DNA of 6,394 nucleotides from Methanomicrobiaceae archaeon. Lineage in GTDB: Archaea; Halobacteriota; Methanomicrobia; Methanomicrobiales; Methanomicrobiaceae. The notes below the pieces were generated by a model. That model had not been told where the DNA came from, ran no database searches, and was given only the letters and a program-made list of their open reading frames with translations. The translations under genes were made by a program, and so were the position numbers. The stretch covers positions 1 to 6,394 of the forward strand of contig DAOVRB010000068.1 in assembly GCA_030628325.1 (NCBI GenBank), read 5' to 3'. Positions 2,796 to 6,394 of the stretch are shown here, one piece after another (position 1 is the first letter of the stretch; every line of letters starts with the position of its first letter).

Positions 2796-4287
2796 AATAC
2801 CAAAAAGGATCAATGTTTTCGACACCACCCTGAGAGATGGCGAACAAACACCAGGAGTTTCTTTTACCTCCGAACAAAAGATTGAAATTGCACATCAGCT
2901 TTCCGACATAGGAGTGCACACTATCGAAGCAGGTTTTCCTGCATCTTCACCTGCAGAAGCAGCCAGCATAAAGCAGATAGCTTCAGAAGGGCTGCAGGCC
3001 CTGATATGCGGACTTTCACGATCACTGAAGAGTGATGTTGACAGGTGCCTGGATTCCAATGTTGATATGATACATATCTTCATCCCGACATCGGAGATCC
3101 AGCGTACCTACACCATTAGAAAAAGTCATTCTGAAGTGCTGGAGATCACAGGAGAGATCATTTCCTATGCAAAAGATCACTGCAGAGAAGTTATGTTCTC
3201 GGCGATGGATGCGACACGCACAGAACCGGATAAACTGATTGAAGTCTATCAGACAGCAGTCAACGCAGGCGCAACCGTCATTAACGTGCCGGATACGGTT
3301 GGCATCATGCCGCCTTCAGGAATGAAAGACCTGATCTCCAGAATCAGACAGGAAGTGAACTGCCCGATAGACGTTCACTGCCACAATGATTTCGGACTTG
3401 CAGTTGCAGGCACCATCTCAGCAGTTGAAGCAGGCGCTTCGCAGGTACAGGTCACAGTAAACGGCATAGGCGAGAGAGCAGGCAACGCAGACCTCGCACA
3501 GACAACCATGATCCTGGAATCCATCTATGGGATTGACACAGGGATTACAACAGAAAAACTGGTAGAGACTTCACACATAGTCTCGCACCATTCAGGCATT
3601 CCGATTCCTGATATACAGCCGGTTGTTGGTGACAACGCGTTTGCCCATGAAAGTGGCATACACTCACAGGGCGTTCTTGCAAACTCAAGCACCTTTGAAC
3701 CGGGCATAATGACACCTGAGATGGTCGGACAGAGAAGAAGACTGAAACTGGGTAAACACGTAGGCAGACACGCAATCAGGCAGATGTTAACTGAGGTTAA
3801 GATTGAACCGGATGACGATGCACTTGATGAAATTGTCAAAAAAGTAAAGCAGCTTTCCAGCCAGGGAAAGCAGGTAACTGACAATGACCTTTATCAGATT
3901 GCTGACTCCGTAATGGGTACCATCGGAATTGATAAAGCCATCATGCTGAGTGATATTACAATCATAACAGGCAACAATGCCATACCCACTGCCAGTATAA
4001 GAGCAGAGGTATGCGGAAGTGCGAAAACATTCTGCAGCACAGGCAATGGACCCATTGATGCGGCTATGAAAACAATCATGGGCATTGTCCCTGACAAGAT
4101 TGTACTGAAAAAATTCAATATCGCCTCAATATCAGGCGGTACGGATGCAATAGGAAATGTCACCATTACTGTACAGGACGAACACGGAAGAATATTTGAT
4201 GCCAGTTCTTCAGGGGGCGATGTTGTTCTTGCATCTGCGGAAGCATTGATCAATGCCATAAACCTTGTACACAGAGCAAATCAGTGA
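2755..4287 (+). CDS. leuA: 2-isopropylmalate synthase family protein (LeuA; or citramalate synthase)
   Basis: This is a DRE-TIM metallolyase that condenses acetyl-CoA with a 2-oxoacid (2-oxoisovalerate for leucine, pyruvate for the citramalate route to isoleucine). With the proposed CTG start it is 510 aa, the normal family length. FDTTLRDGEQTPG lies at residues 22-34 (catalytic R27, metal ligand D28). The metal-binding HCH is at 208-210 (DVHCHNDFG), and NGIGERAGN is at 236-244. The C-terminal LeuA allosteric domain covers about 395-505 (GNGPIDAA, SGGTDAIGN at about 460). That domain argues against homocitrate synthase, but LeuA and CimA cannot be separated by eye. No ATG, GTG or TTG occurs in frame between the stop at 2749 and GTG 2914, and starting at 2914 would remove the active-site R27/D28. 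So the start is CTG 2755 (AGGGA 6 nt upstream), or the gene has a frameshift. It is probably monocistronic. Confidence 0.88.
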   Translation: MNKWQVAFFSPNAEIPKRINVFDTTLRDGEQTPGVSFTSEQKIEIAHQLSDIGVHTIEAGFPASSPAEAASIKQIASEGLQALICGLSRSLKSDVDRCLDSNVDMIHIFIPTSEIQRTYTIRKSHSEVLEITGEIISYAKDHCREVMFSAMDATRTEPDKLIEVYQTAVNAGATVINVPDTVGIMPPSGMKDLISRIRQEVNCPIDVHCHNDFGLAVAGTISAVEAGASQVQVTVNGIGERAGNADLAQTTMILESIYGIDTGITTEKLVETSHIVSHHSGIPIPDIQPVVGDNAFAHESGIHSQGVLANSSTFEPGIMTPEMVGQRRRLKLGKHVGRHAIRQMLTEVKIEPDDDALDEIVKKVKQLSSQGKQVTDNDLYQIADSVMGTIGIDKAIMLSDITIITGNNAIPTASIRAEVCGSAKTFCSTGNGPIDAAMKTIMGIVPDKIVLKKFNIASISGGTDAIGNVTITVQDEHGRIFDASSSGGDVVLASAEALINAINLVHRANQ

Positions 4288-4306
4288 ACTACCCAGGCAT
4301 GAAGGA

Positions 4307-4334
4307 CGGGATCTTCCCGCTTCTGCCCTCTTTT
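4307..4334 (+). terminator. Hairpin and T-rich tract after leuA
   Basis: CGGGA (4307-4311), loop tct, TCCCG (4315-4319), followed by a pyrimidine-rich stretch ending in four T (4331-4334). It lies 20 nt after the leuA stop in the convergent gap before pfdB. It is a weak candidate. Confidence 0.35.
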
Positions 4335-4355
4335 CACTCACGTGAATTAAAAAAA
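4333..4355 (-). terminator. Terminator of the eL43-pfdB operon
   Basis: On the minus strand a run of seven T (4349-4355) begins about 19 nt after the pfdB stop, followed by a small hairpin TTCAC-gtga-GTGAA (4333-4346). The T run is the likely archaeal stop signal in the convergent gap with leuA. Confidence 0.55.
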
Positions 4356-4374
4356 GACATAAAAAGATTCAGGG

Positions 4375-4734
4375 TTAATTTGCTGCAGGGGCCATCCCCT
4401 CAAGCGCACCCTTTATCTGTGACTGAAGCTGTTCGAATTTGCCCTTAAGAGCTGTTTCCTGCTTCTCAAGTGATTTTATGCGGATCTCAAGTGTCTCAAC
4501 TTTTTCAACAAGTGATTCCATCACTTTATCTTTGTTCTGCTGCATCATAACAGCGCCAATATTCACAAAGACTTCAGCATCATCTGCAACATCTTTGAGT
4601 TCCTCTACCGCACGCCTTGCTTCCCTTGCAGCCATATCATACTGTGCTTTCTGCTGTACGATTGTCTGAAGCTGCTGCTGTACCTGCTGCAGCATCGCAA
4701 ACTGATTCTGTACTTTTGGTGAAACGTTATTCAT
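4375..4734 (-). CDS. pfdB: Prefoldin beta subunit
   Basis: Prefoldin is a cytoplasmic jellyfish-shaped chaperone (two alpha, four beta subunits) that holds unfolded chains for the thermosome. The 119-aa product has the beta-type layout: an N-terminal coiled coil (about 5-45, with QNQFAMLQQVQQQLQTIVQQK), a central beta hairpin (about 52-68, AEVFVNIGAVMMQ), and a second coiled coil (about 70-112, VETLEIRIKSLEKQE) ending in a short flexible GMAPAAN tail. Two hairpin strands, not four, separate beta from alpha. The ATG at 4734 is chosen because AGGAGA lies 9 nt upstream and the pcc1 stop ends one base before it. A longer reading from 4764 would overlap pcc1 by about 30 nt and adds no family sequence. 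It is the last gene of the operon, its usual place at the end of the archaeal exosome-type cluster. Confidence 0.95.
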   Translation of the reverse strand: MNNVSPKVQNQFAMLQQVQQQLQTIVQQKAQYDMAAREARRAVEELKDVADDAEVFVNIGAVMMQQNKDKVMESLVEKVETLEIRIKSLEKQETALKGKFEQLQSQIKGALEGMAPAAN

Positions 4735-4735
4735 A

Positions 4736-4969
4736 TCAAGCAATCTCCTGCATCTCTTTTGCAATATTTATCAGTCTTAACCATGTATTCAACGCAGCCC
4801 GAAGAGCAGAGACATCCTCTGCACAGACCCTGATTACCAGTATCCGGTTACCTTCAAGCCAGACATCCGCAACGGAACGTCCGGAAACACCTTCAGTTTC
4901 AGGTTTCACTGCGTCATACAAAAAGTGTGCCGACTCAGACTCAAACCTGAATGTTGCCTCATGCTTCAT
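4736..4969 (-). CDS. pcc1: KEOPS complex subunit Pcc1
   Basis: Pcc1 is the small dimerising subunit of KEOPS (Kae1-Bud32-Cgi121-Pcc1), which makes N6-threonylcarbamoyladenosine at position 37 of ANN-decoding tRNAs. The 77-aa product matches the family length. It has the typical pattern: an N-terminal strand (ATFRFESESA), YDAVKPETEG near residue 18, a strand pair (SVADVWLEGNRILVIRVCAED), and the signature DVSALRAALNTWLRLI helix at 52-67. The start at ATG 4969 gives an 11-nt overlap with the end of the Brix gene and removes an unconserved 14-residue extension. No Shine-Dalgarno lies at the right distance, so translation is probably coupled to the upstream gene. It ends one base before pfdB. Confidence 0.93.
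   Translation of the reverse strand: MKHEATFRFESESAHFLYDAVKPETEGVSGRSVADVWLEGNRILVIRVCAEDVSALRAALNTWLRLINIAKEMQEIA
4744..4749 (-). promoter_or_regulatory. RBS of pfdB inside pcc1
   Basis: AGGAGA on the minus strand, 9 nt before ATG 4734 and inside the last codons of pcc1. It fixes the prefoldin start against the upstream ATG at 4764. Confidence 0.65.
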
Positions 4970-5369
4970 GTGTAAGACGGAGAAGGTATCTCCTCCTCTG
5001 CGCACCATCAAAGATCAAGGTGTTTTCGCTGCCCTCATACTCAGCCAGGATAACATTCAGATGTTGCCCCATGCCTTCATAAACCGTTTGGTTCCCTGTC
5101 CGAAGCCCGCGTACAAGATCATTCTCCCTTTTATCAACAACAAAGGAAGTGAAATTACAGGACGCAACAGATTCTTCACTGACATAAAGCTGAATAAGAT
5201 AATTTCTGCCCTGTTTAGACACAACAACCATTTCAGTGTCATAAACAAGGACTTCATAGAGACCAGCCTTGCCCCGCGGCGTATACCGCGCCCCAAGAGC
5301 AAAAGCAAGATCTTTACTAAAAGTTCTCAGCTCGGGAACCGGTTTGCGTGAAGTAGTGACGACCGTCAT
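4959..5369 (-). CDS. Brix domain ribosome biogenesis protein (Imp4-like)
   Basis: Archaeal single-domain Brix proteins are relatives of eukaryotic Imp4, Rpf1 and Brx1, which bind rRNA during subunit assembly. The 136-aa product starts with the family opening VVTTSRKPVPELRTFSKDLAFAL (residues 3-25), then YTPRGKAGLYEVLVYD, a central strand region (MVVVSKQGRNYLIQLYV) and a basic end (AQRRRYLLRL) at 123-132. It is slightly short for the family but appears complete. The ATG at 5369 overlaps the rpoP stop as ATGA, and the gene's own end overlaps pcc1 by 11 nt. This is its usual position between rpoP and pcc1/pfdB in euryarchaeal clusters. Binding to a particular rRNA site cannot be read from the sequence. 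Confidence 0.92.
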   Translation of the reverse strand: MTVVTTSRKPVPELRTFSKDLAFALGARYTPRGKAGLYEVLVYDTEMVVVSKQGRNYLIQLYVSEESVASCNFTSFVVDKRENDLVRGLRTGNQTVYEGMGQHLNVILAEYEGSENTLIFDGAQRRRYLLRLTHEA

Positions 5370-5497
5370 CTGGCCTTGATTTTTTTGATCCCTGCCCCAC
5401 GTTCTTTAAAAAGGATACGATGCCCACAGTAAGGACATCTGACATTAATGTCAATCTCCACCTTCTGCTTGCAGCGGGCACACTTATATCCGGACAA
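5366..5497 (-). CDS. rpoP: DNA-directed RNA polymerase subunit P (TTG start)
   Basis: RpoP, the archaeal counterpart of eukaryotic Rpb12/Rpc10, is a small zinc-ribbon subunit of the RNA polymerase core, needed for assembly with Rpo3/Rpo10. The 43-aa product has CARC (residues 6-9) and CPYCG (21-25), giving four cysteine ligands C6, C9, C21 and C24. It ends with the family tail GAGIKKIKAR. The only possible start between the in-frame eL43 stop and the first cysteine is TTG at 5497. AGGAGG lies 11 nt upstream at 5509-5514. The gene starts 6 nt after eL43 ends, and its TGA overlaps the Brix ATG by the ATGA arrangement. It is easily missed because of its size and TTG start. Confidence 0.94.
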   Translation of the reverse strand: MSGYKCARCKQKVEIDINVRCPYCGHRILFKERGAGIKKIKAR

Positions 5498-5503
5498 TTT
5501 GTA

Positions 5504-5797
5504 TTACGCCTCCTTAACAATCGAACGCTCAATGGTACGGAGAGCAACCTTCAGTATTGGTGTCTGCGGCACATATGCACCACCTGCAAACTTGAAATTA
5601 CACTTGCGGCATTCCCAGATTCCGGTACCACGGCGGGCAACTGCCTGTGTTTCGCAACGCGGACAGATATGTTTTGCACGGGATATCTTCTCAATATCAT
5701 TGACACGTTTTCTGATAAAACGACCGTAACGTGGACCAAATCTTCCTGCACTACCGGTTATGCGGCCTTTTGCCCTCAGTTTTCCTTTTTTTGCCAT
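5504..5797 (-). CDS. rpl37ae: Large-subunit ribosomal protein eL43 (L37Ae)
   Basis: eL43 is a zinc-binding protein of the 50S subunit, found in archaea and eukaryotes. The 97-aa product is full length. It has a basic N-terminus (AKKGKLRAKGRITGSAGRFG), a long helix, and a zinc ribbon formed by CPRC (C45, C48) and CRKC (C63, C66). The family strand KRRGTGIWECRKC (here ARRGTGIWECRKC) and the end FAGGAYVPQT follow. The start ATG at 5797 has AGGGGT upstream at 5806-5811. It is the first gene after a promoter-like gap and heads the tight chain eL43-rpoP-Brix-pcc1-pfdB. In many euryarchaea the gene directly upstream is rrp42; here it is SBDS. Confidence 0.97.
   Translation of the reverse strand: MAKKGKLRAKGRITGSAGRFGPRYGRFIRKRVNDIEKISRAKHICPRCETQAVARRGTGIWECRKCNFKFAGGAYVPQTPILKVALRTIERSIVKEA
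5509..5514 (-). promoter_or_regulatory. RBS of rpoP inside eL43
   Basis: AGGAGG on the minus strand, inside the last codons of eL43 and 11 nt before the TTG at 5497. Its strength supports the TTG as a real start. Confidence 0.65.
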
Positions 5798-5805
5798 ATT
5801 GGATT

Positions 5806-5850
5806 ACCCCTGATATGTCTTTATATATTTTATCTAATCCCTTATAATGT
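5806..5850 (-). promoter_or_regulatory. Promoter and RBS of the eL43-pfdB operon
   Basis: On the minus strand two TATA-like boxes are seen: ATTATAAG at about 5842-5849 and AAAATATATAAAG at 5819-5831. The first would start transcription near 5819, leaving a leader of about 22 nt that contains AGGGGT (5806-5811), so it fits the ribosome site better. The second would give an almost leaderless mRNA. The promoter means this operon need not depend on the SBDS transcript. Confidence 0.5.
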
Positions 5851-5851
5851 A

Positions 5852-5876
5852 AGTGTAAAACCACGAAGTTTTTGAC
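5852..5876 (-). terminator. Possible weak hairpin after SBDS
   Basis: AAAAC/GTTTT can pair around cacgaa (about 5857-5872), extended by GT/AC. Read on the minus strand it follows the SBDS stop by about 20 nt and ends in TTTT. It also resembles the AT-rich hairpins of the dispersed family near 1050. A terminator role is uncertain. Confidence 0.25.
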
Positions 5877-5896
5877 CCCATGGGAGTTCACTAATG

Positions 5897-6394
5897 TTAA
5901 TCGAGGATTTTTATTTCACCGTCCCCTTTTGTCAGACGGTTTATCATATCGTAAAAGTCTCCCTGAATCCCTGCGGGGATTTTTAACACACCAATCCAGG
6001 AACCATCGTTCTGCCATTCTTCCTTTTCAACTGTTGTTGACGCAGAGATCTCACCATACGCACGGGGAGCATAATCTGCAGGAATTTTTACAGCAAAACG
6101 CAGTTCTGCAAATTTAATCGGGATTAGCGGGCGAAGTGCTTTTACAGTATCCTTCACAAGATCATCAAAATGTTTAAAAGGATCTATATTCACTTTTGCC
6201 TCCTCCATAGCCATCTCTATGCGCCTGGGAGGATGAGGGAGTTTAGTCTGGGGATTGATAGCATTGCGCGAGATGAATGTGATCACCTGTCGCCGCTTCT
6301 CTTCCATCTTCTGCCTGCGCTGTTCGGCAGTGAGATTAATTACCCCTTTCTTTATGATACGTTCTGCAATCAGCTCAAACTCTGTGGTGTCAAA
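5897..6394 (-). CDS. SBDS: Ribosome maturation protein SBDS (5' end outside window)
   Basis: SBDS (yeast Sdo1) helps release the anti-association factor aIF6/eIF6 from the large subunit so that it can join the small subunit. The window holds 165 codons ending at TAA 5897-5899. About 65-70 N-terminal residues, most of the FYSH domain, lie beyond the window end. Family motifs are clear: TTEFELIAERIIKKGVINLT, then TAEQRRQ…EEKRRQVITFISRNAINPQT, PHPPRRIEMAMEEA, the ferredoxin-like C-terminal domain (IPIKFAELRFAVKIPADY), and EEWQNDGSWIGVLKIPAGIQ. The frame runs unbroken to 6394, so the ATG at 6307 is internal. Downstream there is no rrp4-rrp41-rrp42; eL43 follows after 99 bp. Confidence 0.95.
   Translation of the reverse strand, partial: FDTTEFELIAERIIKKGVINLTAEQRRQKMEEKRRQVITFISRNAINPQTKLPHPPRRIEMAMEEAKVNIDPFKHFDDLVKDTVKALRPLIPIKFAELRFAVKIPADYAPRAYGEISASTTVEKEEWQNDGSWIGVLKIPAGIQGDFYDMINRLTKGDGEIKILD

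Noticed and set aside
2914..2916. GTG as the start of leuA
   Set aside because: It would remove the DTTLRDGEQ active-site motif, which is encoded intact and in frame just upstream.
3525..4259. Minus-strand frames of about 120 aa inside leuA
   Set aside because: They are antisense to a conserved enzyme, rich in Ser, Cys and Pro as expected from reverse reading, and lack start signals.
4617..5351. 244-aa open frame on the plus strand
   Set aside because: It lies opposite pfdB, pcc1 and the Brix gene, all of which are firmly recognised; its sequence shows no family features and it is a shadow frame.

Overview
The window looks like a piece of a methanogenic euryarchaeal chromosome, most likely from the Methanomicrobiales or relatives. 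That placement is an inference. What supports the archaeal domain directly is an archaeal ribosome-biogenesis and transcription gene cluster (SBDS, eL43/L37Ae, RpoP, Brix, Pcc1, prefoldin beta), archaeal TATA-like promoters, poly-T terminators, tRNA genes without an encoded CCA end, and a tRNA-Tyr with a C1-G72 pair and an intron at the canonical archaeal position. The base composition is moderate, with very AT-rich intergenic DNA.

Layout. Positions 1-316 are gene-free and hold a chain of alternating hairpins and a 35-bp tandem repeat. A HEAT-repeat protein (317-910, minus) and an unrecognised 127-aa protein (1145-1528, minus) follow, separated by another copy of the hairpin element. Positions 1726-2600 form a tRNA region on the minus strand: two identical tRNA-Asp(GTC) genes (1726-1798 and 2388-2460) and an intron-containing tRNA-Tyr(GTA) (2495-2600). 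The 589 bp between the two tRNA-Asp genes carry no credible protein but are packed with structure: a long-range inverted repeat, a 60-bp tandem repeat that folds into paired hairpins, a terminator-like hairpin with a T run, and a 92-bp nested palindrome. On the plus strand, 2755-4287 encodes a LeuA-family alpha-isopropylmalate (or citramalate) synthase. Its conserved N-terminus has no ATG, GTG or TTG start.

From 4375 to the window end everything is on the minus strand and reads, in transcription order, SBDS (partial) > eL43 > rpoP > Brix > pcc1 > pfdB. The last four junctions are tight (6 nt, 4-nt overlap, 11-nt overlap, 1 nt), so eL43 to pfdB is almost certainly one transcript. These genes serve ribosome assembly, the core RNA polymerase, tRNA t6A modification (KEOPS) and co-translational folding. 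This is the part of the archaeal 'exosome superoperon' that normally also carries rrp4, rrp41 and rrp42 between SBDS and eL43. Here those genes are absent and a 99-bp promoter-containing gap takes their place.

The most unusual parts are the leuA start (possible CTG start, leader ORF or frameshift), the missing exosome genes, and the structured repeat families around the tRNA genes and upstream of the HEAT gene. No complete new multi-gene system is visible; the novelty is mostly in noncoding structured DNA.
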